Assembly: GCA_024346835.1 (NCBI GenBank)
Contig: AP024867.1
Span: forward strand, 558,001 to 622,000
Direction: 5' to 3'
DNA: 64,000 bases
Origin: Vibrio comitans
GTDB taxonomy: Bacteria > Pseudomonadota > Gammaproteobacteria > Enterobacterales > Vibrionaceae
The notes below the pieces were generated by a model. It saw only the letters and a list, made by a program, of their open reading frames with translations. It ran no database searches and was not told where the DNA came from. This document shows positions 26,200 through 35,884 of this stretch, in pieces (the first letter of the stretch is position 1; every line of letters starts with the position of its first letter). Made by a program: the position numbers and the translations under genes.

Positions 26200-27990
26200 A
26201 TGTCATATAAAAAGTTCAATGTTTATCAGGTGTTTACTCGTCTATTTGGCAACAAGAAGAGTAATTGGAATCCGTGGGGAACAAGCGAAGAAAATGGCTT
26301 GGGTAAGCTCAGCGATGTTTCTGATTTAGCCCTATCTGAAATCAAAAAATTAGGCATGACTCACATTTGGTTTACAGGGATACCACACCATGCGCTTATC
26401 TCTGACTACACCGATTGCGGTATAAGCAACGATCATCCGTGCGTAGTAAAAGGAAGAGCAGGCTCTCCCTATGCTGTAAAAGATTACTACTCTGTCAATC
26501 CAGACTTAGCAAACAACCCTATAGAGGGACTATCGGAGTTAAAGCAACTGATTGAACGATGCCACAATCACAATTTAAACGTCATTATCGATATTGTGCC
26601 TAATCATGTGGCGCGTCAGTACACAGGATTAAACAATCCTCCTGGCGTTACTGATTTTGGTGTCGATGACGATACCAGTGTTGAATATGGTCGGGACAAC
26701 AATTTCTACTACATTCCTAAGCAAAAATTTATACCCCCGAGCATGCCTTCAGAGTTTGAGCCTTTAGGAGGGAAGCCATGCCCTTATACGATATCTCCTT
26801 TTGAGGAATACCCTGCAAGATGGACTGGCAATGGCGCTCGCACTTCGCGACCCGATTTTGATGATTGGTATGAAACGGTAAAGATAAACTACGGCCTACA
26901 CCCAGATGGTAGTAAAGACTTCGACGAACTCCCCGATAACTACCGACATCTTAGCTATCATGAACATCAAGAATTCTGGCTAAACAAGCAGGTGCCTGAT
27001 TCTTGGCGGAAGTTTCGTGATATCGCTCTATATTGGCTAGATCTTGGGGTTGATGGCTTCCGCTATGATATGGCAGAGATGGTGCCTGTTGAGTTTTGGA
27101 GCTATATGAATTCCAGCATCAAAACAAAGAGCCCTAAAGCATTTTTATTAGCCGAAATCTATCAGCCAAGCCTCTATCGCGACTATATTGAACTGGGAAA
27201 AATGGGTTACCTCTATGACAAGATGGGGCTCTATGACACCCTGCGAGCTGTTACAAAAGGAAAGTTGCCCGCCTCTGCAATCGATAATGTCCAGCAGGAA
27301 TTGTTCGATATAGAGCATCACATGTTGCACTTTCTTGAAAATCACGATGAGCAGCGGATTGCATCGCCGCAATTTGCAGGAAATGCTAAACGTGCAAAAC
27401 CCGCTATGGTTGTCAGCGCATTGATGAGCTCATCGCCGACGATGCTTTACTTTGGACAAGAAGTCGGAGAGCCCGGTAACGAAGATGCCGGCTTTGGCAA
27501 GCCTTCACGAACGTCCATCTTCGATTACATCGGAGTCCCACACCACCAGCGCTGGATGAACAATGGCAAATTTGACGGTGGCCAACTCACAAAACAAGAG
27601 AGATCGCTTCGACAATTCTACTCAAATCTAATGAATTTCAGTTTACAGTGTAAATCTTTAGTTGGAGATTTTGACGGCCTACAACAAGCCAACAAAGACC
27701 GACTAACTGAAGAGCGTGACAGTATCTACTTGTTTACACGTACCGCCAAAGACACTAAACCTGATGAATTTTTGATTGTGGCAGCAAATTTTAACCACAA
27801 GAAACCGTTTGATATTTCCATCACCATACCGAAAGAGCTTATCACCAAGTGGGGGCTTGTGGATGGCAGCTATAAACTCCGAGATAATCTGAGGAAAAGT
27901 CAGCTCTGCAAGATGCGAGTGCGCAATGGTGAGGGTGAGATTAGCCTAAAGCTGCCACCGAGTGAGGCTGTAGCGTTGACTTTGGCTTAA
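26200..27990 (+). CDS. Alpha-amylase family glycosyl hydrolase (GH13)
   Basis: 596-aa cytoplasmic-type enzyme (no signal peptide) hydrolysing or transferring alpha-1,4-glucans. GH13 blocks are visible: DIVPNH at 131-136, nucleophile Asp290 in VDGFRYD, acid/base Glu319 in LLAEIY and Asp383 in LENHDEQ. A (beta/alpha)8 barrel spans about 8-480 and a beta-sandwich C-domain follows. The ATG at 26200 is preferred over a TTG nine codons earlier; AGAAGAG lies upstream. With malM, lamB and glgX nearby it probably acts on imported maltodextrin or stored glycogen. Confidence 0.88.
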   Translation: MSYKKFNVYQVFTRLFGNKKSNWNPWGTSEENGLGKLSDVSDLALSEIKKLGMTHIWFTGIPHHALISDYTDCGISNDHPCVVKGRAGSPYAVKDYYSVNPDLANNPIEGLSELKQLIERCHNHNLNVIIDIVPNHVARQYTGLNNPPGVTDFGVDDDTSVEYGRDNNFYYIPKQKFIPPSMPSEFEPLGGKPCPYTISPFEEYPARWTGNGARTSRPDFDDWYETVKINYGLHPDGSKDFDELPDNYRHLSYHEHQEFWLNKQVPDSWRKFRDIALYWLDLGVDGFRYDMAEMVPVEFWSYMNSSIKTKSPKAFLLAEIYQPSLYRDYIELGKMGYLYDKMGLYDTLRAVTKGKLPASAIDNVQQELFDIEHHMLHFLENHDEQRIASPQFAGNAKRAKPAMVVSALMSSSPTMLYFGQEVGEPGNEDAGFGKPSRTSIFDYIGVPHHQRWMNNGKFDGGQLTKQERSLRQFYSNLMNFSLQCKSLVGDFDGLQQANKDRLTEERDSIYLFTRTAKDTKPDEFLIVAANFNHKKPFDISITIPKELITKWGLVDGSYKLRDNLRKSQLCKMRVRNGEGEISLKLPPSEAVALTLA

Positions 27991-28018
27991 CTGACTAAGT
28001 CACTACGCGCTAAACTAA

Positions 28019-28709
28019 CGTCGTAATGGCGAACACCAGTACTTAGAGATCGAACCACCTAAGATTCCAGCTCAAGGCTGGAATGACAAGTTGCTAGATG
28101 TGGCACTCCACTGCAAGTTATGTACCCGTCATACTGGCGAACGCCAGTATCTTAGAACGCACATACTCAAACCGAACCACCTAAGATTCCAGCTCGAGGC
28201 TGGAAAGACGGTTTAGTAGGTACGACCACACATCACTTCGAATTCACCACCCGTCATACTGGCGAACGCCAGTATCTTAGAGCGCACATACCCAAACCGA
28301 ACCACCCAAGATTCCAGCTCGAGGCTGGAATGACGACTTAGTGGGTACGACCACAATCCCTCCGAATTCACCACCGGTCATGCTGGCGAACGCCAGTATC
28401 TTAGAGCGCACATACTCAAACCGAACTACCCAAGATTCCAGCTCGAGGCTGGAATGACGACTTAGTGGGGACGACTGCACTTCACTTCGAATTCACCACC
28501 CGTCATGCTGGCGAACGCCAGTATCTTAGAGCGCACATACCCAAACCGAACCACACAAAATTCCAGCTCGAGGCTGGAATGACGACTTAGTGGGTACAAT
28601 CGCACATCACTTCGAATCCACCACTCGTCATGCTGGCGAACGCCAGTATCTTAGAGCGCACATACTCAAACCGAACTACTCAAGATTCCAGCTCAAGGCT
28701 GGAATGACG
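28019..28709. repeat. Tandem array of two-hairpin repeats, 125-bp period
   Basis: Five 84-bp elements start at 28127, 28252, 28376, 28501 and 28626, with spacers of about 41 bp; a shorter divergent copy (69 bp) starts at 28019. Each begins CGTCAT, forms hairpin 1 (TACTGGCG-AA-CGCCAGTA), then about 30 nt, then hairpin 2 (ATTCCAGC-TCGAG-GCTGGAAT), and ends in TGACG. The spacers carry conserved text such as CACTTCGAATTCACCAC. The array fills the gap between the convergent amylase and malM genes. The ground plan is the same as the 17.1-17.6 kb array although the hairpin sequences differ. Confidence 0.88.
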
Positions 28710-28745
28710 AGTTGTTGTACTTCTGAATAACCTGAATACAAAAAA

Positions 28746-28775
28746 AGCCAGAGTAAGGTTGAAACCTTCTCTGGC
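28746..28775 (-). terminator. Terminator of malM
   Basis: Imperfect stem AGCCAGAGTAAGG/CCTTCTCTGGCT with a short GAAA-containing loop; the minus strand then reads TTTTTTT. Confidence 0.75.
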
Positions 28776-28812
28776 TAACAGGACAAATACACAAAGTATT
28801 TCGGGTTAAAAG

Positions 28813-29643
28813 TTATTTAGCTTGGCGTGCCTCTAATGCATCAATGTACACCTGCTGAGCACCTTCCACATTTAGCTCTTTTGCTTCATCTAAAAGCGCA
28901 AGTGCTTTTGGCATGTTGTCTTCTTCGACAGCCTTACGAATGGCATTGTGGTAGTAGTCTTGCGTTGATTTCTCAACGGTTGCATCTAAGTTTTGCGTCT
29001 TTTTATCTGCTTCATCTTTTGCAAATATACCAGCGCTAGCTCCTGCAACCTCAACTACCAGTTTGCCTGTTTTGGCGTGCGGTGTTGGGATATCTTTGAG
29101 CTCTGGCATATAACCGCCCTGACCTTCAACCATTGCACGGTAAGGGTCTACACGATCAGTTGTTTTAGCCAATTCTTCCGGTGTTGTGTAAATCAACATG
29201 GTGACAGTTTTCTGATCAACCGGAGGCGTAAATCGAATTTCAGCAACTAAGCGATCACCCCAAGCTAGACGCGGGCGACGATACTCAAACGCAGAAGCGT
29301 CATATTGTTCTATCACTTCTCCATCGTTGCTTACAATCATCACATTAGGAGAAAAGAATTCTTTCTCAGAGGTCATATTACTTGTAATTGAAATATCCAA
29401 AGGACCACGATTTGATGGAATTTCAAAGGCGACAACTGGGCTGTCAATTTCATCATTGCTCAATACTTGAGTGTTTTGGTCTATCGTAACCAAAGCTTGG
29501 GTATCCAGAGCAAACGGTGATTTAACTAGCGATGCTACTGAAGTGGCAGCAGTGTCTGATTGCCCCACTTGATGGATAGTATCTTGGGTTGCACAACCAG
29601 CAAGAGCCACACAACAACTTAACACTAAGGCTCGTAATTTCAT
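28813..29643 (-). CDS. malM: Maltose operon periplasmic lipoprotein MalM
   Basis: 276-aa exported protein with lipobox ALAGC (Cys17). The body matches the MalM family: an N-terminal beta-rich half (VVAFEIPSNRGPLDISITS, then RPRLAWGDRLVAEI), VTMLIYTTPEELAKTT, and a helical C-terminal part ending ALALLDEAKELNVEGAQQVY. MalM is coexpressed with the maltose regulon; its molecular role is unsettled, possibly carbohydrate binding near the porin. ATG preceded by AAGGAAA. It lies downstream of lamB behind a terminator, so its level is probably lower than that of lamB. Confidence 0.85.
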   Translation of the reverse strand: MKLRALVLSCCVALAGCATQDTIHQVGQSDTAATSVASLVKSPFALDTQALVTIDQNTQVLSNDEIDSPVVAFEIPSNRGPLDISITSNMTSEKEFFSPNVMIVSNDGEVIEQYDASAFEYRRPRLAWGDRLVAEIRFTPPVDQKTVTMLIYTTPEELAKTTDRVDPYRAMVEGQGGYMPELKDIPTPHAKTGKLVVEVAGASAGIFAKDEADKKTQNLDATVEKSTQDYYHNAIRKAVEEDNMPKALALLDEAKELNVEGAQQVYIDALEARQAK

Positions 29644-29727
29644 TGGATGTTTCCTTTGTTATTTTTTTAATGACTTTGAAATTTGATTATCTGTTATAGC
29701 AAATACAGCAGAGTAAAGCCCTTAAAA

Positions 29728-29754
29728 AAATAGCCGACTGAACGTCGGCTATTT
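29728..29754 (-). terminator. Terminator between lamB and malM
   Basis: Perfect 11-bp stem AAATAGCCGAC/GTCGGCTATTT with a 5-nt loop, followed on the minus strand by TTTTAAG. It lies 31 bp past the lamB stop codon and should reduce read-through into malM. Confidence 0.8.
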
Positions 29755-29785
29755 GATAAACCTAATTCAAACTAGAAAGGTTTGA

Positions 29786-31012
29786 TTACCACCATGCTTC
29801 AGCTTGGATACCAACAACGTATTCTGTATCTTCACCAGCACCGAATGCATTGTCATCTTCAGTATCAACTAGGTAAGAACCGTATACGCGGATTTCAGGA
29901 CGAGCCCAGAAACTGTCACCCATTGCCCATGCTTGAGCGATTGTCACTTTACCGCTACCGAAGTCTTCAGTACCTGTACCAGTGTTGTTGATTTTCTCAC
30001 CAGCGTTGTAGCCAGCTTCGAATACTGTACGCATAGAATCACTCCACTTGTACATTGGACGAACAACTACAGAGTACTGATCAGTATCAAACTGTTGACC
30101 AGTGTAGTTACCAGCAGGACCTTGACCACCGATATCTTGACCAGCCATAAATGCTAGCTGATGACCCATTTCCCAAGAGTCGCCCATTGAGATTACACCC
30201 CAGTTAATTAGTCGGTAACCTGTTGAGTCATTGAATGCTTCTGTACCACGTGCGTAGTATGCGCCTGAACCCCAGAAGTTAGCAGCTTGAACACCGTAAC
30301 CAGCAGTACCGAACTGGAATACAGTTTGGTTAAAGCCGTTGCTTAGACCTTGTTGAAGGATAAATGTCGCTAGCAAGCCGTCGTCAGCCTCTTGCGAACC
30401 ACCAGATTTTTCATTTGCAAAGTTGTATGCAAGAGCAATTTCTAGGTTAGCATCAGACCATAGGCCAATGTTTGCTAGACGTGCATCAAAGATGAAACCA
30501 GCTGAATCGTCTGTTTCACCATCTTGCATAAGTGCTAGAGACAGTTTTTGGTTACCAACAGATAGGTTCTCAATACCACCACCAGTACCAGATGTGTTTA
30601 GGTAGTAGAAGTCAGTGATGTGGATGTCTTTACGTTGGTAGTATGTTTTACCAGCCCAAAGAGTCGCGTCTTTATCAGAAGCGATTAGACCTTTAGCTTT
30701 AACTGCGAATTGAGCTACGTTGAAGTCGCTGTCTTCCCAACCGTTAGCACCTTCAGTACCAGAAGCGATCATTGACTCTAGACGCCAGTTCACATCACCA
30801 GTTTGTAGGTCTTCTGCAAAACCAAACTCATAGTAGTTGTCGTTTTCGTTACCTAGACGACCGATACCGTTCTTATTGTAAGAAACGTCATCACCACTGT
30901 TACCACTGATACCAGTACCAGCACGCATGTAACCATTGAAATCTACTGCAGCAGCAGAAGTAGATAGTAGGGCTGCTGTTACTGCAGCTGTTAGTAGGCT
31001 TACCTTTTTCAT
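29786..31012 (-). CDS. lamB: Maltoporin LamB
   Basis: 408-aa outer-membrane porin for maltose and maltodextrins, an 18-stranded trimeric barrel. Signal peptide to about residue 22 (SAAAVDFNGYMRAG), and diagnostic stretches NVAQFAVKAKGL, LWAGKTYYQRKDIHITDFYY and ending EYVVGIQAEAWW with the C-terminal aromatic residue needed for assembly. GGGAG precedes the ATG. MalT-box motifs lie upstream. The rest of the maltose system (malEFGK, malPQ) is not in the window. Confidence 0.95.
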   Translation of the reverse strand: MKKVSLLTAAVTAALLSTSAAAVDFNGYMRAGTGISGNSGDDVSYNKNGIGRLGNENDNYYEFGFAEDLQTGDVNWRLESMIASGTEGANGWEDSDFNVAQFAVKAKGLIASDKDATLWAGKTYYQRKDIHITDFYYLNTSGTGGGIENLSVGNQKLSLALMQDGETDDSAGFIFDARLANIGLWSDANLEIALAYNFANEKSGGSQEADDGLLATFILQQGLSNGFNQTVFQFGTAGYGVQAANFWGSGAYYARGTEAFNDSTGYRLINWGVISMGDSWEMGHQLAFMAGQDIGGQGPAGNYTGQQFDTDQYSVVVRPMYKWSDSMRTVFEAGYNAGEKINNTGTGTEDFGSGKVTIAQAWAMGDSFWARPEIRVYGSYLVDTEDDNAFGAGEDTEYVVGIQAEAWW

Positions 31013-31168
31013 TATTCGTTAACTCCCGAAACGATTTTTTTTATTTTTCTAATACATTCTTCGTTGCTTAACAGTCCATTCCGTTAATACAGCCAACAAA
31101 AAACGTAAGTGCGAAAACTGTTCTTATTCGACAGGAGAGATAATAGTTCGAACGGTGTGGGTCGCAGT

Positions 31169-31178
31169 CCTCCTCCCT
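31169..31178 (-). promoter_or_regulatory. MalT-box-like site, lamB strand
   Basis: Minus-strand AGGGAGGAGG matches the MalT consensus GGGGA(T/G)GAGG at 9 of 10 positions and points toward lamB, about 157 bp upstream of its start. Confidence 0.5.
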
Positions 31179-31204
31179 TGATTAAATAGCGGGGGAAGTA
31201 GGGA

Positions 31205-31214
31205 GGGGATGAGG
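31205..31214 (+). promoter_or_regulatory. MalT box (exact consensus)
   Basis: GGGGATGAGG, an exact match to the MalT box consensus. It is on the plus strand, opposite to the other site, giving an inverted pair 26 bp apart between lamB and glgX. Confidence 0.65.
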
Positions 31215-31623
31215 GGGCGTAGATCTAGCTACTTGTCTATGTGATCACACAATTAAGGAGGAGATCACCCTTTGCTAGAGATAGAGGTCACAGTTGATTG
31301 TGTGCAGAGTTAGATCTATGTCTCTATTTAAAAGTTCCGTTTATTTTCCAGCTAATTTCGTTAAATAGTATATTTCGTGATGTAGATCTCAACTAGCTTT
31401 TACGAAAGTACGTTTGACACATTTATTAGAGAGCATCCTTCCCACCAGCCCAATAAAAACGCCTAGTTCGGCAACACTATAGATAGTGTACGCTGTTCAA
31501 TATTTTGAGTTAAAACCTGCTCAGAGCAGGCTTCATGGCACAATCACTATTGCGTTAACTGGCCAAACCTTTTAACTTAACCCTCAAACCATTCACAAAA
31601 TAAACAAAAGACAAAAACAACGA

Positions 31624-33624
31624 ATGAGTAGTAAGAAATCGCGCCCCTATCCGCTAGGCGCTGAATTAGATAAAAGTGGATGTAATTTCTCTATTCATGC
31701 ACCCAGCTGCAAAGAGATTTCTCTAGCGCTTTTCGACTCCAAAGGTGAGTTCAAAGCCTACCCAATTACTGAAAACTACGCTGGCATTAAGCACATCTAT
31801 GTAGAGGGTGTTGCTGCGGGCCAAGAATACGGTTTCATTGTCATTGACCCAAATGGCGAAAAAATCCTCCTTTCAGACCCTTACGCTAAAGCCTTGAGCG
31901 AACCGCTTCACTATAAAACACCATTTTCTAATGAAAAAAGCTGGTCAATGGCCAAGTCAGTCGTTACTTCATCAGAATTTGACTGGCAAGAAGTCGAGCC
32001 TCCTCGCTTAGCTCGCTCAGAAATAGTGTTGTTTGAAACTCATACTAAGGGCCTGACAAAGCTCAATAAGAAGGTTCCCGCTAAGCATAGAGGCAAATAC
32101 TTAGGCCTTGTCAGCAAAGAGATGCTTTCCTTCTATAAAGAACAAAACATCAACTGTCTGCAATTGCTACCTGTCGCGGCTTGCATGCATGAACCGCATC
32201 TACTGGATATGGACAAGGTCAACTACTGGGGTTACAACCCGTATGTCTTCATGGCGCCAGATCCTCGCTACGCTGATACAGATGCAGTTCAAGAGCTAAA
32301 AACCACGATTCGCGAGCTACACAAAAATGGCGTCGAGGTCATTTTAGATGTGGTTTACAACCATACTGCTGAAGGCGGTGATGGCGGTCCCGTTTTTAAC
32401 CTCAAACTATTAGACAACCAATACTACCTTAAGCACGGCTGCCACTACGCTAACTTCACGGGCTGTGGAAATACCGTCGATCTGAATTATCAACCAGCGC
32501 TAAACCTAGTAATGGATACCCTACGTTATTGGGTACAAGAGTTTAAGATTGATGGTTTCCGCTTTGATCTTGCAGCAACTCTAGGTCGCAACGGTGATAA
32601 TTTTAATCGTGAGGCGGCCTTCTTTAAGGCAGTAGCACAAGATCCTGTGCTTAAAGAAACGAAACTGATTGCTGAACCGTGGGATATTGGCCCAAATGGT
32701 TATCAAGTGGGTAACTTCCCTGATGGTTGGAATGAGTGTAATGATAAGTTCCGAGATATTACTCGAAGCTTCTGGAGAGGCGATCAAGGTTTCCTAAAAG
32801 AATTTGCCACTCGCATTATGGGTTCACGTGATTTGTACAGCGCTAGCCGCTGGCCACACAAGATGACCATCAACTACATCACCTACCACGATGGCTTCAC
32901 CATGCAAGACTTAGTGTCTTATAAGATGAAGCACAACGAAGAGAACGGTGAACACAACCATGATGGTCATGGTGACAACCGCTCAGATAACCTGGGTGTA
33001 GAGGGAGAAACACCAAGTACTGATATCATCGAGTTGCGAGTAAAGCGCAAACGTAACTTTATGAGCAGCCTACTGTTCTCTTTCAGTATTCCTCACATTC
33101 TTACCGCCGATGTGGTGTCACACACCCAAAAAGGTAACAACAACGCCTATTGCCAAGACAATGAAACCAGTTGGTTGGATTGGGAACTTGAAGAACATGA
33201 AGAGAACTTCAAGTTATGGCTTGCGAACATGCTAGAAGCTCGTCGCGAGCACATGATTCCATTCATTGAAGCGTTTAGCGGAGAAACCCGCAACGACAAC
33301 CGAGTCAGCTGGCATCGTCCCGACGGTAATTTGATGGAGATGGATGACTGGAACCAATTAAACGCGGTTTCATTGAAGTTAGGTATCGGTAAAGATGGTG
33401 CTGAACTTCTGTACTATATCAACCAATCTCCAACACCGGCTCGCTTTAAATTGCCAGACGGTGGAACCGATCGTTGGACATTGATCTGCGATACCGGTGA
33501 ATCAGAAACAGGCAAAGGCACCATTAGTAGAGATATGTTACTCAAGCCTCAATCTATGGTTATTTTGAAAGCTAAAGGGCCAGCAAAAATACTACCAGTT
33601 AAGCAAGAAACCTTAGAAGCCTAG
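31624..33624 (+). CDS. glgX: Glycogen debranching protein GlgX (isoamylase-type GH13 with CBM48)
   Basis: 666-aa cytoplasmic enzyme cleaving alpha-1,6 branches of glycogen-derived limit dextrins. CBM48-like domain about residues 5-110 (YPLGAELDKSGCNFSIHAP), then a GH13 barrel with DVVYNH at 242-247, nucleophile Asp315 (GFRFDLA), acid/base Glu351 (LIAEPWD) and Asp423 (YHDGFTM), and a C-terminal beta domain. The RBS before ATG is weak. It is divergent from lamB and shares its control region, so maltodextrin-linked regulation is likely. An isoamylase or pullulanase specificity cannot be excluded. Confidence 0.9.
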   Translation: MSSKKSRPYPLGAELDKSGCNFSIHAPSCKEISLALFDSKGEFKAYPITENYAGIKHIYVEGVAAGQEYGFIVIDPNGEKILLSDPYAKALSEPLHYKTPFSNEKSWSMAKSVVTSSEFDWQEVEPPRLARSEIVLFETHTKGLTKLNKKVPAKHRGKYLGLVSKEMLSFYKEQNINCLQLLPVAACMHEPHLLDMDKVNYWGYNPYVFMAPDPRYADTDAVQELKTTIRELHKNGVEVILDVVYNHTAEGGDGGPVFNLKLLDNQYYLKHGCHYANFTGCGNTVDLNYQPALNLVMDTLRYWVQEFKIDGFRFDLAATLGRNGDNFNREAAFFKAVAQDPVLKETKLIAEPWDIGPNGYQVGNFPDGWNECNDKFRDITRSFWRGDQGFLKEFATRIMGSRDLYSASRWPHKMTINYITYHDGFTMQDLVSYKMKHNEENGEHNHDGHGDNRSDNLGVEGETPSTDIIELRVKRKRNFMSSLLFSFSIPHILTADVVSHTQKGNNNAYCQDNETSWLDWELEEHEENFKLWLANMLEARREHMIPFIEAFSGETRNDNRVSWHRPDGNLMEMDDWNQLNAVSLKLGIGKDGAELLYYINQSPTPARFKLPDGGTDRWTLICDTGESETGKGTISRDMLLKPQSMVILKAKGPAKILPVKQETLEA

Positions 33625-33650
33625 TATCACTACCTTTTCTACATTAAACC

Positions 33651-33682
33651 TAGCCTCAGCAATTTGCTGGGGCTATTTTTTT
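33651..33682 (+). terminator. Terminator of glgX
   Basis: 12-bp stem TAGCCTCAGCAA/TTGCTGGGGCTA with one mismatch, followed by TTTTTTT. Confidence 0.85.
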
Positions 33683-33869
33683 GATCTTCAGTCAATTCAT
33701 ACAACCAACCATAGCCAGTACATTCTATTATTATTGTGCTTTTCTGCCCGCCATCCACAGACAAAAGAACTAGCATACCGCTCTCAATCTGTCTTATATC
33801 AAGACTATGAATATAAAAACACGTTTTAATATGGCGCTTGTCATTATATGCCAACAAACAAATGAGAGC

Positions 33870-33897
33870 TTGATCACACAATAATTTGATATACAAT
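33870..33897 (+). promoter_or_regulatory. Probable sigma-70 promoter of the GGDEF gene
   Basis: TTGATC, a 16-bp spacer, then TACAAT, about 88 bp upstream of the chosen ATG. The rest of 33625-33984 holds only the glgX terminator and no gene I can support. Confidence 0.45.
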
Positions 33898-33984
33898 CGC
33901 CCTTCGTTTCAAAGCGGACAAAAAGTAACCGCGAAACTGAATAGCGTTCAACGCTCAACCAATATAAGAAACAACGAACTCAGT

Positions 33985-35865
33985 ATGGCTTTACCAAGAA
34001 CTATTATTCGGCTTATGCGACCCTATGTGGTCGTGCTCAGTACAGTATTAATTTTCGTTGCTTATCAACACTATACTAGTGTTAAAGATGATGCACTGAA
34101 ACAGACGCAAGCTAATCTCAGAACGGCTTCTAAGCTGATCCAGGCGCAGCTAAAAAACAGCGTCAATATTTTCTCATCTCTAAATCGTTCTTCTGCACTT
34201 GAAGACTCTAGTGCTTCAAACCTAAACGCTGTCGATATCATACGTAATACAGAGAATTACAATGATATTTTGCGCTATGACCCAAACACAAACACATCTG
34301 TATCTGAAACTGCCATTTTCAATGCCAGTATGTACAATACCGAAGCCACTGAGTTTGATATGCCAGAAGCAAGCTGGACTGATGTCAGTTTTATGGACAA
34401 TCAATATCAGATATCTAGTCTTTATCGTAGTCAGAATCGTCGTTGGGTTGTCGGCATACGTGAGAAAAACCCAGCAGGAATCCCACAGTACATTATTGAA
34501 TTTGACCTAATGTATGCAAGCCAAGCTTTCATCGACCTACGCACCCTAAACAGTGGCAATGTGTTCATTGTTGATAGGGCTACAGGCAAGGTGATACTCC
34601 ACCCTAATCCCAATAGGATTGGAGAAATGGCTGTAGTTTATAAATATTCAATGGCAGGTGAGATCTCGCAAGATGAGAGAGCTCAACCCGTTAGTTATTA
34701 TTTTTCTGATACACCAAGCTACGCGTTTAATCCAAATACTGCACTGCCAAACAATCAACCCTATGGTTCAATCAATTACTTGTTCCATGGCGATGCAAAA
34801 CTTGCGTCCTACAACGCCAAGAACAGCATGAATTGGATCTACTTTTCGTCAATATCTCGATCTGAACTGTTTGCTCACAGCTACTCAATGCTGCTTATCG
34901 GCTTTGTGGCACTTAGCTTATTGTTATTTGTATCTGTCTTTCATCACCTAAATAAACAATTACAAATAGCACTTTCCGACTTATCAAAAGCAACGAGCTT
35001 GCTAGAGTTCAAAAATCAGACTCAATATCTATTGGGAAGGTTCTGTACACGCCGACGCGTGCAACTTTGCCTGTACAATCATGACAGTCACACGTTTTAC
35101 ACCGTTGATTACCATGGACAAGAACAATCAATCCTCATTGATAAAGAGTACGCTCTCGACTTACTGACAAGTAAAGTGAAATATCAACGCTCAGCGAGTA
35201 ACGATCCGCTGGCTAATAAAATTCAGTTTAGTGCCAAGTATTACCGTATTCCTTTACATGGGCACAATGGGCTTACTGGGGTGATATTCATCGAAAGTAG
35301 ATTTCAGACATTCTCAAGTTTGATGAAGCTACTACAAACGTATATCGAGACTTCACTGTCTAACGTACTGTTCCAGCAACAAATTTCACTGCGTGATGCT
35401 ACTACAAACCAAGATAATTTGTTTACACTGCGCAACAAAATCAGTCGCTACAAGGGTCACCGTGACGTGTACCTGCTCACTATTGATGTGGATGACTTAA
35501 AGCTGATCAACTATCAGTATGGTTACACCTGTGGCGATCAGTTGATACTAGAGATGTCGAGTGTGATCACAAAGCACTTCCCTGCATCATCGACGCTATC
35601 AACAGCCAGAACCGGTGGTGATGAATTTTGTGTGCTTTATCATGCTGTTGATCAGCAGCATGCATTTAGTTTGGCTGAAAATCTTCGTGAGGCTATCGAA
35701 AGGCATAAGTTTGCCTTTGATAACGTCAACGTTAACTTTACTGTCAGCATAGGTGTATCTCACCTACGTGATTCAGTAGATAAGACACTTTCGTCATCGC
35801 TACAAGCCACTGATAGAGGTAAGCAAAATGGTAAGAACCTTGCCATTATGAGTGCAGCTTCTTGA
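33985..35865 (+). CDS. Membrane-bound GGDEF-domain protein (diguanylate cyclase) with periplasmic sensor
   Basis: 626 aa from the ATG at 33985 (a TTG start 33 codons earlier lacks an RBS and would sit at the transcription start). One membrane helix (about 14-31), a periplasmic Cache/CHASE-like sensor region (about 45-300), a second helix near 305-325, then a linker and the C-terminal GGDEF domain with intact GGDEF at 544-548. The motif RxxD of the inhibitory site is absent just upstream (STARTGGDEF). It should make cyclic di-GMP in response to an unknown signal, without classical product inhibition. Monocistronic. Confidence 0.85.
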   Translation: MALPRTIIRLMRPYVVVLSTVLIFVAYQHYTSVKDDALKQTQANLRTASKLIQAQLKNSVNIFSSLNRSSALEDSSASNLNAVDIIRNTENYNDILRYDPNTNTSVSETAIFNASMYNTEATEFDMPEASWTDVSFMDNQYQISSLYRSQNRRWVVGIREKNPAGIPQYIIEFDLMYASQAFIDLRTLNSGNVFIVDRATGKVILHPNPNRIGEMAVVYKYSMAGEISQDERAQPVSYYFSDTPSYAFNPNTALPNNQPYGSINYLFHGDAKLASYNAKNSMNWIYFSSISRSELFAHSYSMLLIGFVALSLLLFVSVFHHLNKQLQIALSDLSKATSLLEFKNQTQYLLGRFCTRRRVQLCLYNHDSHTFYTVDYHGQEQSILIDKEYALDLLTSKVKYQRSASNDPLANKIQFSAKYYRIPLHGHNGLTGVIFIESRFQTFSSLMKLLQTYIETSLSNVLFQQQISLRDATTNQDNLFTLRNKISRYKGHRDVYLLTIDVDDLKLINYQYGYTCGDQLILEMSSVITKHFPASSTLSTARTGGDEFCVLYHAVDQQHAFSLAENLREAIERHKFAFDNVNVNFTVSIGVSHLRDSVDKTLSSSLQATDRGKQNGKNLAIMSAAS

Positions 35866-35884
35866 TGAGCACATGTCCTAAAAT

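Larger units (their letters stand above)
31013..31623. other. Divergent regulatory region between lamB and glgX
   Basis: 611 bp with two MalT-box motifs (listed) about 160-200 bp from the lamB start, and a possible weak CRP-like site at 31376-31391 (CGTGA-TGTAGA-TCTCA). A small CCTGCTCAGAGCAGG palindrome lies near 31517. It probably carries promoters for both genes under maltose and catabolite control. Confidence 0.55.

Noticed and set aside
28277..28480. 67-aa minus-strand open frame inside the 125-bp array
   Set aside because: Same reason: repetitive translation of hairpin sequence.
28019..28709. CRISPR array
   Set aside because: Units are 125 bp, contain two hairpins each, spacers are nearly identical, and there are no cas genes.
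31239..31256. CRP site at TGTGATCACACA near lamB
   Set aside because: The half sites abut with no 6-bp spacer, so it is not a proper CRP site.
33639..33896. 85-aa minus-strand open frame between glgX and the GGDEF gene
   Set aside because: TTG start, no RBS, and it runs over the glgX terminator. No family recognised.
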